Of a DNA stretch of 64,000 nucleotides, positions 18,139 through 26,373 are shown in pieces. The notes beneath the pieces are model-generated. The model made no database searches and had not been told where the DNA came from. It worked only from the letters and a program-made list of their open reading frames with translations. Positions within the stretch are counted from its first letter, which is position 1; each line of letters starts with the position of its first letter. Source of the stretch: VXOZ01 sp965220045 (GTDB lineage Bacteria; Chloroflexota; UBA11872; VXOZ01); contig OZ244803.1 of assembly GCA_965220045.1 (NCBI GenBank), positions 2,728,001-2,792,000 of the forward strand, in the 5' to 3' direction. Both the position numbers and the translations under genes were made by a program.

Positions 18139-19164
18139 TCACTTTGCCGGTATGCTTACCCACTCGCCGCTCACCGCCGCAGCTTTGGCGTGCAGCGTCA
18201 CTTCCATCGTGCGCAGGACTTCCTCGGCGCTGGCGTACGGTTCGCGGTCGTTGACCAGAGCGTCCAGGAAGTCGCTGGTTGGCGTGTGCTGCAGCGGCGG
18301 AACTTCCAGATCGAAGGGTGCCTTGTCGTCCAGCACCACCCGCACGCCGCCTTGCTTGTTCGGGCCGGAGGCCTCCAGGGTACCCGCCGTCGCAATCTCC
18401 GCCGTGCCGCGCGTGCCGGTAATGTAGAGCCGGTAGTCGCCGTGGTAGGGCGCGGCCTCGGGCGTGAGCCAGTCGGCGACGACGATGCCCTTCATGCCGC
18501 CGTCAAAGTCCATGAGCGCGTGGGCGTGGTCGTAGAGTTGCGGCAGATCGGGAAAGCGCGTGTTGCCCTGCAGGGCCGCCACGCGCACCGGCTCCTGACC
18601 CGAGAACCAGCGCAGCGAATCAAAGTAGTGCACGCCCAAGTCCACCAGCACGCCGCCGTTCTGCGCCGCGTCCAGCTCCCAGGGATTGCGGGTTTCGGGG
18701 CGCAGCCGGTGCGGGCCAAAGCCGTACATGTGCACGATTTCGCCAAAGTCACCCGCATCCACCCGCGCTTTCAAGGCCCGGTGGGCAGCGGAGAATCGCT
18801 GGCTGAGCATCATCGAAAGCCGCGCCTTGCCCTTGCCGTGGGCCGCCCGCACCTGCTTGAGTTGCTCCATCTCGGTGAGCAGCGGCTTGTCGGCGATGGC
18901 GTGGATGCCCAGATCGAGACAGGCGGTCAACGCCCGGTATTTTGTTGAATTCGTCGTAACCACGCCCACCACCTGGGGTTGCTCTCGCTCGAGGAGCTGG
19001 CCGAAATCCGCATATACCGGCACGCTGTGCTCGGCTTCCACCTTTTCCCGTACCATCGGGTCGTCTTCCGCAATGCCGACGAGCGTGAGCGCCTCGTTTT
19101 CATTAACGGCCCGGATGAATTCGCTGACGTGTCCGTGCCGCATGCCAATGACTGCTGCGCGCAT
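18139..19164 (-). CDS. Gfo/Idh/MocA family oxidoreductase
   Basis: A 341-residue NAD(P)-dependent dehydrogenase-like protein. An N-terminal Rossmann domain opens with MRAAVIGMRHGHVSEFIRAV, in which the usual GxGxxG is weakened to GMRHGH. The lysine motif usually EKP reads ADKPLL, and the C-terminal substrate domain includes GGVLVDLGVHYFDSLRWF. Start ATG 19164 has AAGGAGAG upstream. Such enzymes oxidise or reduce sugars, inositols or their derivatives. The galactonate dehydratase-like gene on the same strand is more than 1 kb away across the MITE tangle, so co-transcription is doubtful. Confidence 0.8.
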   Translation of the reverse strand: MRAAVIGMRHGHVSEFIRAVNENEALTLVGIAEDDPMVREKVEAEHSVPVYADFGQLLEREQPQVVGVVTTNSTKYRALTACLDLGIHAIADKPLLTEMEQLKQVRAAHGKGKARLSMMLSQRFSAAHRALKARVDAGDFGEIVHMYGFGPHRLRPETRNPWELDAAQNGGVLVDLGVHYFDSLRWFSGQEPVRVAALQGNTRFPDLPQLYDHAHALMDFDGGMKGIVVADWLTPEAAPYHGDYRLYITGTRGTAEIATAGTLEASGPNKQGGVRVVLDDKAPFDLEVPPLQHTPTSDFLDALVNDREPYASAEEVLRTMEVTLHAKAAAVSGEWVSIPAK

Positions 19165-19251
19165 AGTGCAATTCTCTCCTTTGGTTCAATGGTGTCCGTT
19201 GCACAATTCAGTGATTTGTTGTGGACGAAGTCCTAACGATTCTCTTGCCCC

Positions 19252-19540
19252 AAGAGGCGGGGGACAAGCCCCAGCGCCACAAGGATTGCATCCGACTGCA
19301 CTAGTTGAGAGTCTAAGCATGCGTACCTTGTTCCGGTAGCACAGGTTTGAAACCTGTGCCTGCAATCGAACGTTTCCGCTACCCTGAAACCCGTCCGACA
19401 GACGCCCTACACGGCATCCGCCTTTGCCTCAAGAGGCGGGGGACAAGCCCCCGCGCTACAAGGAGTGCGCCTAATCGGAGGTCTCTCGAGGCCAGGCGCC
19501 ACACCTTCGTCTCCGGTAGCACAGGTTTGCAACCTGTGCC
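19252..19540. repeat. duplicated composite repeat, about 180-bp period
   Basis: Two copies (19252-19360 and 19431-19540) of one module. A GC-rich hairpin (gcgggggacaagcccc) leads, after about 45 bases, to the palindrome ccggtagcacaggtttg.aacctgtgcc. Both parts also occur singly elsewhere (hairpin at 25130; palindrome relatives at 26270, 27447, 45165 and 54834). The gap 19165-19695 shows no gene. Confidence 0.65.
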
Positions 19541-19695
19541 CGACACCATGCGATGCCGTTTTGCGAATCGCCCGGCCTGTAGACATCCGACGCGGCCAAC
19601 CCCTCATCTCATGCTTGGAGTTGCTTCGCTACGTGCACCAAGCATGGCTGAGTCGGCCCAGTCTGCGCACTCTTAATGTACACCCAGCACCTATT

Positions 19696-20877
19696 CTACT
19701 GCCCCGCATCTTCCTTTGCAGGATGCATGCCTGCGAGCACCTGTTCCGGCCCCAGCTTTTCCATGCACTCCACCGTACCGTAGCGGCAGGAGGCAGGTTG
19801 GCCGGTCTCCGGGCGGTAGCAGGGACTGCAGAATATGGGATGCCGCCGCACGGCGTACGGTTGGCCGAACGGGCCATACCGCGTCCAATTGGTCGGCCCG
19901 TACAAGCCGACAACGCGCGTGCCCAGCGCCACGGCGAGATGCAACGGCCCGCTATCGCTGCCGACCATAAGGGTGCATTGCGCCAGCACCGCGGCAAGCT
20001 GCCCCAGGGTCGTCTTGCCGGTGAGCACGAGCGGCGGCGTGTCGCATGACTCTGCAATTGCTGCCGCCACCTCAACCTCATCCGGACCTCCCACCAGGAC
20101 GGCGCGATAGCCCGCTTGGTGGAGTCGGTTGATCAAGTTGACCCAATGACGCTGCGGCCAGACCTTCGCATAGCCGTTACGCGCGCCGTGACCGCAGGCT
20201 ACCCACTGGGCATCCTCATCTGCTGACAGCACGTCATTCGCCCACGCACGATCACCTGCATTCACCCAGGCTTCCATTTGGTCCGGTGTGGCAAGAACGC
20301 CGGCCGCCTGCGCCACGGCCAGAGAACAGTGCACTTCGTGACGGTCCTGGGGCAGGCGGCTGCCAACCGCCAGCAGGTTGAAGCTGCCGCGCGGCGCTTC
20401 GTCCGCAAAACCCGCCCGCTGCGCGGCTCCGGTCAGCAGGCTCACGGTTGCTGCCGGTACTCCGTACAGACTAAAGCAGAGATCGTAGCGGCGGTCGCGC
20501 AAGCCACGGACGACCCGCCACGCCTGCCGCCACTGACCGACCGAGAGAACTCCCGGAAGATGGGTAAGCGCGTGCGCATCCAAGGTAAAGACGCGGTCAA
20601 CATAGGGACAGTCGGCCAGCAGTGGGGCCGTGCTCGGCGTCACCAGCACATCCAGTTGTGCACGCGGAAACCGCTGCCGCGCATTGCGAATTGCCGGGAC
20701 GGAAAAGAGCAGATCACCGATGAGATCGAGCCGGATGATGAGAATGCGTTCGGTGTTTTCGGGCTGGTACTCCTGCCGGCCGTACCGGAACCGGGCAATA
20801 GCGGCCAGCAAGCCGCAGAACAGCCACAACACGGCACCGGCGGTACGGCGAGCGATGTGCTTGAGCCGCGCGCTCAT
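19696..20877 (-). CDS. glycosyltransferase family 9 (heptosyltransferase-like)
   Basis: A 393-residue GT-B fold protein. It shows the N-terminal GT9 motif ILIIRLDLIGDLLFSVPA and the C-terminal nucleotide-sugar block LMVGSDSGPLHLAVALGTRVVGLYGPT. It starts with a hydrophobic stretch (LWLFCGLLAAIARF) that may hold it at the membrane. The start ATG at 20877 overlaps the stop of the upstream glycosyltransferase (ATGA), so translation is coupled; an upstream ATG at 20958 would overlap that gene by 84 bases. A cysteine-rich tail (FCSPCYRPETGQPASCRYG) is also seen in its partner. It is likely to add a sugar to a surface glycan; the donor is unknown. Confidence 0.85.
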   Translation of the reverse strand: MSARLKHIARRTAGAVLWLFCGLLAAIARFRYGRQEYQPENTERILIIRLDLIGDLLFSVPAIRNARQRFPRAQLDVLVTPSTAPLLADCPYVDRVFTLDAHALTHLPGVLSVGQWRQAWRVVRGLRDRRYDLCFSLYGVPAATVSLLTGAAQRAGFADEAPRGSFNLLAVGSRLPQDRHEVHCSLAVAQAAGVLATPDQMEAWVNAGDRAWANDVLSADEDAQWVACGHGARNGYAKVWPQRHWVNLINRLHQAGYRAVLVGGPDEVEVAAAIAESCDTPPLVLTGKTTLGQLAAVLAQCTLMVGSDSGPLHLAVALGTRVVGLYGPTNWTRYGPFGQPYAVRRHPIFCSPCYRPETGQPASCRYGTVECMEKLGPEQVLAGMHPAKEDAGQ

Positions 20878-22094
20878 GGGGTGACGCTCTCGACGGTCTG
20901 CGACAGCAACTCTTGCGCCACTGCCGTCACCGCTGCCGGTTCTATGAACTGCATGCACGGGTGGTGCGGCAGTGCATTAGCAGGCAAGGAGAGGTGCCCG
21001 CAGTGACGGCAGGGGATAGACGACACCACCGTGCGATGCCGCTCCGCGGGTCCCCAGGGCCCAAACCGTACGGGATCGCTGGCGCCATACAGCGTTACGC
21101 TGGGCGTGCCCACGGCAACCGCGAGGTGCAACGGGCCGGAATCGGGCCCCATCACCAGGGCGCAACGCGCATAGAGCGCCGCCAGCACGCCGATTGAAGT
21201 TTCTCCTGCCATGAAGGTGCGGTCTTGGGGCAGGCCGGCGACGACCTTCCGCGCCAGTGCTTGTTCTGTTGGCCCCGACGTGACGAGGTAGTACGTGCGA
21301 TCATCTGCCGCCAGGTCGTTGCCAACGGCGTGCCAGCCCGCCGGCGACCAATTCTTGATAGGCGCGCCGGAACCGGGGTGAATGGCAATGAGTCTCGCGT
21401 GATCAGGCATGGCGACTGTGCGCAGAATGGTATTTGCCGACCCCTCATCTTCTCGCGTGAAGCCGACGTGCAGGTGCGTAGGGACGTCTTCTACCTCTGC
21501 GCCGATGACGGCTGCGGCCTGGACCAAGCGCAGGTTAGACGCAGCTTGATGTTCGCCGTCCTGTACCGGCTGCGCGTGCGTGAGAAACGGCGCACACTCC
21601 GGCGAATCGAACCCCCAGACGTACGGGATACCGGCAAACGCGGCGAGCGCCGCGCCCCACCAGAAGTCGGTCCGCAGGTTGAGAGCAAGCTGGTATTCTT
21701 CAGCCTGCAAGCGCGCGGCTTCGCGCCGCAACTGCATATACGCCCGCACGCCCTGCTGCGGTTGGCTGCGATCATAGCCCGGAAAGCGGCAGGTCTGGAT
21801 ACGGTCAATGTGCGGATTGTGCGCCAGCACCGCTTCCGACCACGGACCCACCAGGGCCGTTATCTCGCTCTCGGGAAACGCCCGGCGCAGCAGGCGTAGC
21901 GCCGGCGTGATAAGCAGCACGTCGCCAATGTGATCGGGCCGAATGACCAGAATGCGGTCCAAGTGAGAAGCCGGAAAGCGATACGGACGCAAGAACCCCA
22001 GCGCCCGCAAGATCCCGCGCCGCAACCAGCGCTTAGCTACCGGCTCACGGGGCAGAAGCGTGCTGGGCAGCGGTTCCGGGTAAGGCGTATCCAC
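20874..22094 (-). CDS. glycosyltransferase family 9 (heptosyltransferase-like)
   Basis: A 406-residue paralogue of the following gene. ILVIRPDHIGDVLLITPALR marks the N-terminal domain and LVMGPDSGPLHLAVAVGTPSVTLYGASDPVRF the C-terminal donor-binding domain. IAIHPGSGAPIKNWS is the usual inter-domain GT9 motif. A C-terminal CRHCGH segment may bind a metal. The start lies only 5 bases after the hisB stop codon, so hisB and the two transferases form one transcription unit. Two GT9 genes in tandem suggest successive additions to one glycan. Confidence 0.87.
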   Translation of the reverse strand: MDTPYPEPLPSTLLPREPVAKRWLRRGILRALGFLRPYRFPASHLDRILVIRPDHIGDVLLITPALRLLRRAFPESEITALVGPWSEAVLAHNPHIDRIQTCRFPGYDRSQPQQGVRAYMQLRREAARLQAEEYQLALNLRTDFWWGAALAAFAGIPYVWGFDSPECAPFLTHAQPVQDGEHQAASNLRLVQAAAVIGAEVEDVPTHLHVGFTREDEGSANTILRTVAMPDHARLIAIHPGSGAPIKNWSPAGWHAVGNDLAADDRTYYLVTSGPTEQALARKVVAGLPQDRTFMAGETSIGVLAALYARCALVMGPDSGPLHLAVAVGTPSVTLYGASDPVRFGPWGPAERHRTVVSSIPCRHCGHLSLPANALPHHPCMQFIEPAAVTAVAQELLSQTVESVTP

Positions 22095-22099
22095 CGCAT

Positions 22100-22693
22100 C
22101 TATTCCAGTGATCCCTTGCTGCTGGGCACGGTTTGTTGGCGGCGGGGGTCGGTCTGGACGGCCTGGGACAGTGCGCGGGCGAGGGCTTTGAAGACGGCCT
22201 CGGCCTTGTGGTGGTCGTTTGCTCCGGCCAGCAGGCGCGCGTGGAGCGTGACTCCCCCCTGCATGGCGAACGAATCCAGGAAGTGGCCGATCATCTCAGT
22301 CTGCAAGGTACCGAGCTTGTACCCGGTGAACGGCACGTCTACCACGGCGGCGCCGCGGCCGCTCAGGTCCACGGAAACCAGCGCCAGGGCTTCATCCATC
22401 GGCACGATGGCCCAGCCCATGCGGGCGATGCCGGCTTTGTCGCCCAAGGCGGCATCCAACGCGCGGCCCAGGCAAATCGCCACATCTTCCACGGTGTGAT
22501 GCGAATCGACTTCCAGGTCGCCGGTGGCCTGCACGTCCAGATCGAAGAGCCCATGCGTGCATAGCTGATTCAGCATGTGGTCGAGCATGCCGATGCCGGT
22601 ATTCACATCCGCCGCGCCGTTGCCGTCGAGATTGATCGTCACGGTGACGTTGGTTTCTTGCGTTTGCCGTGCGTGTTGTCCCGTGCGTGTCAT
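22100..22693 (-). CDS. hisB: imidazoleglycerol-phosphate dehydratase HisB
   Basis: A 197-residue single-domain dehydratase of histidine synthesis, which converts imidazole-glycerol phosphate to imidazole-acetol phosphate. The two metal-binding repeats are intact: HHTVED (residues 65-70) and DHHKAEAVFKA (160-170). GIGMLDHM and the substrate-contact region follow family order. The length matches the monofunctional enzyme, with no phosphatase fusion. It leads an operon with two glycosyltransferases rather than other his genes; hisD lies about 0.9 kb upstream on the same strand behind an AllA-like gene. Confidence 0.95.
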   Translation of the reverse strand: MTRTGQHARQTQETNVTVTINLDGNGAADVNTGIGMLDHMLNQLCTHGLFDLDVQATGDLEVDSHHTVEDVAICLGRALDAALGDKAGIARMGWAIVPMDEALALVSVDLSGRGAAVVDVPFTGYKLGTLQTEMIGHFLDSFAMQGGVTLHARLLAGANDHHKAEAVFKALARALSQAVQTDPRRQQTVPSSKGSLE

Positions 22694-22767
22694 TGCAGTA
22701 CTTTCTTCGGAAGGTTTTCCGTGCAGATGCCGAAGAGTCGTTCGGTCTTGAACATGGCGGTATGCGG

Positions 22768-22970
22768 TGTCATTCCGAGTGTAGCGAGGAATCTAGAGTG
22801 TTCGTTTGCAACTCTAGGCTCATTAAGCAACTAGAATTGCCGGCATAGGGATCGATCCAAGACCTCACAACGTATGCGACCACTAATCTCAGTCTATTGG
22901 GCGCGGCCGGTCTGCTGAGAAGATGGATTCCCCGCCCCCGCGCGGGGGCGAGCTTTCGCGGGAATGACGG
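22768..22970. repeat. MITE-core fragment and a REP-like unit
   Basis: In the gap upstream of hisB, 22768-22820 repeats the MITE core gtcattccgag..gaggaatctag. 22919-22970 is a longer REP-like palindrome with a GC-rich insert (ccccgcccccgcgcgggggcg). No gene is seen. Confidence 0.6.
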
Positions 22971-22988
22971 ATTCTACTCCCTGCTCAC

Positions 22989-23456
22989 TTAGCCCAAATC
23001 AAACTGAAACACCAGGTCATCCCGCTCTCTAAAGTCGTACCCATCGGTATACTCGCGCACTTTATCGCCCTGGATGTTGATGTAATCAATGGGTTCGGAC
23101 ACGGCGAAAGGCGCAACGTGCCAGGTGCCGACGTGCATCTGGATCGCCTTATCGCCCGGAAAGTGAAAGAGCGCTGTCGTTGCGGGATCAAAAGACTCCG
23201 GCGTCTCGCTGGGAGGTCCCACGAAGAAGAGGCCGTCCTTGCCGCCCAGCGGCACGAAGACTTGTGTCTCCTCCATGTGGCGGTTGAGGAAGTGCGGCTG
23301 TTCGGCGCTGAGATCGCGCACCGGCGCATGCGTGATGCGGGCGGTGAGTACACCGTCCGTGCAGACGATCTCGCGGCGGTCCAAATTCAAAATTCTGCCG
23401 AACGGCGCAAAGCTCTCATCCGTGAGCGGTTGGGGTTTGAGGGTAATCACGCGCAT
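22989..23456 (-). CDS. ureidoglycolate lyase (AllA)-like cupin protein
   Basis: A 155-residue protein of AllA length and fold. MEETQVFVPLGGKDGLFFVG and MHVGTWHVAPFAV match the two conserved cupin strands of ureidoglycolate lyases, enzymes that release urea from ureidoglycolate. ATG 23456 was chosen because the family begins with MRVITLKPQPLTDESFAPFG. The longer frame (to 23588) adds 44 unrelated residues. No other allantoin-pathway gene is in the window, so a related small-molecule role is possible. Confidence 0.7.
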   Translation of the reverse strand: MRVITLKPQPLTDESFAPFGRILNLDRREIVCTDGVLTARITHAPVRDLSAEQPHFLNRHMEETQVFVPLGGKDGLFFVGPPSETPESFDPATTALFHFPGDKAIQMHVGTWHVAPFAVSEPIDYINIQGDKVREYTDGYDFRERDDLVFQFDLG

Positions 23457-23576
23457 GGGATGCCTCGTTTCTCTTGCCTGGCGGTTGTCTTGACCTTTAC
23501 CTATGATACGTACTCTGCAGGGACAGCCACAAGTTGCCGCGCCTTGAAGGAGGAAAATCGTACTAACGCACTCCAC

Positions 23577-23604
23577 GTAGGGGCACAATATATCGTGCCC
23601 CTAC
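23577..23604. repeat. 28-bp palindrome, GTAGGGGCAC family
   Basis: Second copy of the 28-bp palindrome, with centre AATATATC. It lies in the 160-base gap between hisD and the AllA-like gene and could act as a bidirectional hairpin. Confidence 0.75.
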
Positions 23605-23616
23605 CACATTGGAGGT

Positions 23617-24948
23617 CTATTGTTGTTGGGCACGTCTGCGCGCCGCCCGGGCATGGGCGAAAAAGCCTTCCGCCTCAGCCAGCACGGCGGCGGGTTCGGC
23701 GATGGCGGCGGCCGTATTGGGGTCGAGCGCAACGACGCTGGTGCTCTTATAGAATTCTTGCACGGTAATGGGAGACGAGAAGCGCGCCGTGCCTCCCACC
23801 GGCATGACGTGGCTGGGTCCGGCGATGTAGTCGCCCAGCACTTCCGGCGACGCGCTGCCGACGAAGATGCCCCCGGCATTGCGGACTCTCCCCACCCACT
23901 GCCACGGGTCACGAGTGAGCAGACAGAGATGCTCCGGCGCGTACTCCCCGGCCAGGTCTACTGCCGTTTCCAAATCGTCCACCACCACGATGCCGCCGTT
24001 GTGCAACAGCGAATAGGCGGCCTCCTCCTGACGCGGCAACGCTGCCAGTTGCACCGCTAGTTCCTTCTCCACATGTCTGGCAAGTTCCTTGGAATCCGTT
24101 ATCAAGAGGGGCGTGGCCAGAAAGTCATGCTCGGCCTGGGCGAGCAGGTCGGCGGCCGCTTCTGCCGGATCGGCGTGGGCGTCGGCCACAATGAGGGTTT
24201 CGGTAGGACCGGGCAGTTGGTCGATGCCCACCTGTCCATAGACCCGCTGCTTCGCCAAAATCACAAAGATATTGCCCGGGCCGAGGATCTTGTCCACCCT
24301 TGGCACTTGCGCGGTGCCGAAGGCGAGTGCGCCGACGGCCTGCGCGCCGCTGATCTTGAAAACCCGATGCACGCCTGCCACGGCCGCGGCGGCCAGTTTG
24401 AGCGGATGCACACTGCCGTCAGCGCGGCACGGGGTCGCAAGGATGATCTCTTCCACGCCCGCCACACGTGCCGGCACGACTGACATGAGCACCGACGAAG
24501 GATAGACCCGCTCAGTGCCGGGCGAGTAGATGCCGACCCGCTGGAGCGGACGCACCATCTCGCCAAGACCAGATTCAAAATCCATCCAGGAGTTGCGCCG
24601 TTGGCGCTCGTGGTACGCGGCGATGCGGGTATCGGCGAGACGCAGCACGTCCAGCAGAGTGTCGTCAACTTCACGCACGGCGGCCTTGATTTCCGCGTCG
24701 GAAACTTCCAATGGCTCGGGCACGACGCCGTCGAAGTGCGCGATGTACCGACCAAGAGCCGCGTCCCCTTCGGCCTGCACGTCCGCCAGGATGCGGTCCA
24801 CGACCTCACCGGGGTTCAGCGCGGCGCCAAAGACCTCCTGAATGCGCGCCGCCACCGGCGCGGGGATCTCTTCGCTGCCCAACGGCGTGCGCCTGAGCAC
24901 AGTCCGGCGTGCCTCTGCGAGGTCGGTGATGATACGGGTAACGGGCAT
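23617..24948 (-). CDS. hisD: histidinol dehydrogenase HisD
   Basis: A 443-residue zinc enzyme that oxidises histidinol to histidine with two NAD molecules. Clear motifs are VGIYSPGTERVYPSSVLM, KILGPGNIFVILAKQRVYG and LPGPTETLIVADAHADP. The zinc ligand pair Gln/His is in LLAQAEHD, and GPSHVMPVGGTARFSSPI with VQEFYK completes the site. The order and spacing match HisD throughout. An ATG with AAGGCA upstream gives a normal start. It is 660 bases from the AllA-like start and separate from hisB. Confidence 0.94.
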   Translation of the reverse strand: MPVTRIITDLAEARRTVLRRTPLGSEEIPAPVAARIQEVFGAALNPGEVVDRILADVQAEGDAALGRYIAHFDGVVPEPLEVSDAEIKAAVREVDDTLLDVLRLADTRIAAYHERQRRNSWMDFESGLGEMVRPLQRVGIYSPGTERVYPSSVLMSVVPARVAGVEEIILATPCRADGSVHPLKLAAAAVAGVHRVFKISGAQAVGALAFGTAQVPRVDKILGPGNIFVILAKQRVYGQVGIDQLPGPTETLIVADAHADPAEAAADLLAQAEHDFLATPLLITDSKELARHVEKELAVQLAALPRQEEAAYSLLHNGGIVVVDDLETAVDLAGEYAPEHLCLLTRDPWQWVGRVRNAGGIFVGSASPEVLGDYIAGPSHVMPVGGTARFSSPITVQEFYKSTSVVALDPNTAAAIAEPAAVLAEAEGFFAHARAARRRAQQQ

Positions 24949-25017
24949 GCGGGGTGCCTTGCCTAAAGGTGTGTTTGCTATTGGGTTTCAGAAACGGAGG
25001 TTAAACCCTCGTGATCC

Positions 25018-25165
25018 GTCATTCCCGCGCACGCTCGCCCCCGCAGGGGGGCGCGGAATCCATCTTCTCTGTCTAGTGGGTCTTGAACGCAGCCAATGGA
25101 CAAGCCTTTACGTTTCGACGTGTCTGGCCAAGAGCGGGGGACAAGCCCCCGCGCTCCGAGGAGTC
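25018..25165. repeat. extended REP-like unit plus GC-rich hairpin
   Basis: 25018-25066 is gtcattcccgc..ggaatccatctt with a GC-rich insert like the one at 22919 and 59440. 25130-25165 is the hairpin gcgggggacaagcccccgcgc also found at 19252. The gap between hisD and the phosphoesterase holds no gene. Confidence 0.65.
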
Positions 25166-25217
25166 ATTCAGGGCAAACCGCGCGCGCGATTTGCAAGAGT
25201 CTATCTGCGCAAGGCCG

Positions 25218-25997
25218 CTAGACCACGTACTCCGCAATGCGTTCCAAATAACGGCGCGCGCTGCCGGCCTCCGGCGGCACGGCTGACAGCATCTCCCGCA
25301 CGGCGCCCTCGCCGTCGAAGGGCACAAAGCGGAATTCCACGTCCCAGTCGCCGCCGGTGTGCGTCAAGACCGCATAACACGCGCGGGCGTCATGCTTGCG
25401 CTCGTAGGTGTGGCCCACCGCACCGGGGTTGACCACCAATATTCCATTATAGCGGCGTTCCACCCGCCGGTGGCTGTGAGCGCACAGGACGAGGCGGGCT
25501 GACACGTCCTGGAGCTTGGCGTGGAGTTCGTCGTCGGACGTGCTCGGCTGGTCGGGGCCGGGCGGCACGGCGTCGGGCGCGGGATAGATCGACTTGGTGA
25601 GACTACCGGGGGAGCCATGACAGAGGATTGTATCCGCATCCTCGATCAGGGAAAGAGACCGCTCGGAGGGTAGCTCGCGAAACCGCGCCACGCGCTCCAC
25701 GCCGATCTGCGCGACGGCCTGTCGCTTGAGATAGCGCACACCCTCGCCGGTGTCGTATTGCGAGATCTCGACGCACTCGTCGCCAAGCAGCCTCTGCAAG
25801 CCCCGTTCCATGTTCCCGGCAACGCCCGCGTGGGGAAGGTCATCCAACGCGTCCAACACGGCGCGATTGTACGGAAACTTCACAATGCTATCCCCCAACA
25901 CCACGACCATGTCGGGCAGTTGCAGATGGAGATCGGCTAGGACAGCCTCAAGGGCATGGATGTTGCCGTGAATATCGGCGAGGACGGCAAGGCGCAT
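25218..25997 (-). CDS. calcineurin-like metallophosphoesterase
   Basis: A 259-residue two-metal phosphoesterase of the YfcE/MJ0936-like group. The metal motifs run in order: ADIHGN, LGDSIV, AGNMER (usual GNHD weakened to GNME), CHGSP, CAHSHR and NPGAVG. Replacement of the GNHD histidine by methionine is unusual, since that residue normally assists catalysis. The ribosome-binding site is weak. It stands alone between hisD and the HprK-like gene. Substrate unknown; cyclic or simple phosphodiesters are typical. Confidence 0.82.
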   Translation of the reverse strand: MRLAVLADIHGNIHALEAVLADLHLQLPDMVVVLGDSIVKFPYNRAVLDALDDLPHAGVAGNMERGLQRLLGDECVEISQYDTGEGVRYLKRQAVAQIGVERVARFRELPSERSLSLIEDADTILCHGSPGSLTKSIYPAPDAVPPGPDQPSTSDDELHAKLQDVSARLVLCAHSHRRVERRYNGILVVNPGAVGHTYERKHDARACYAVLTHTGGDWDVEFRFVPFDGEGAVREMLSAVPPEAGSARRYLERIAEYVV

Positions 25998-26373
25998 GGC
26001 TAGCGTTCGAGTAGGTTAATGGCAATGAAAAGGTCGCGCATAGACTGCCCTTCCAGTGTACCGCACGAGGTTCTAGCGTTGCGAGTGGCCACGAAGCAGA
26101 ATTGGCGATGTGTGTATCGGCAAGCGACATCCATTCATCTGCCTCGATGTAATCTCTCATTCTCTAGCGCGAATTTGAGGCAAATTCTTCGGTCGGTGGC
26201 AGCTTTCATTTCCTTGAATGAGTGTTGGTGCCGTGCTAGAGTGGCAGCACTGTATGCAACTGCTGCGCCGGTTGGGCGCAGGTTGCAAACCTGCGCTACC
26301 GGAGAGCAATGCATGCGCGTCTAGTTGGCTAGCCGCTCCGGCCTGCCGCGTGCGCAGAGGAGAATCCACGTAC
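25998..26373. other. divergent intergenic gap
   Basis: About 375 bases between divergent genes. It holds one copy of the dispersed palindrome (gcgcaggttgcaaacctgcg, 26277-26296), which has no coding sense though an open frame runs through it. The ribosome-binding site AGAGGAGA sits at 26356. Confidence 0.5.

Noticed and set aside
22989..23456. Allantoin degradation locus
   Set aside because: Only one AllA-like gene is present; no allantoinase, ureidoglycine or glyoxylate gene lies nearby.
26218..26373. N-terminal extension of the HprK-like gene
   Set aside because: It runs through a dispersed palindrome, whereas AGAGGAGA precedes the ATG at 26374.
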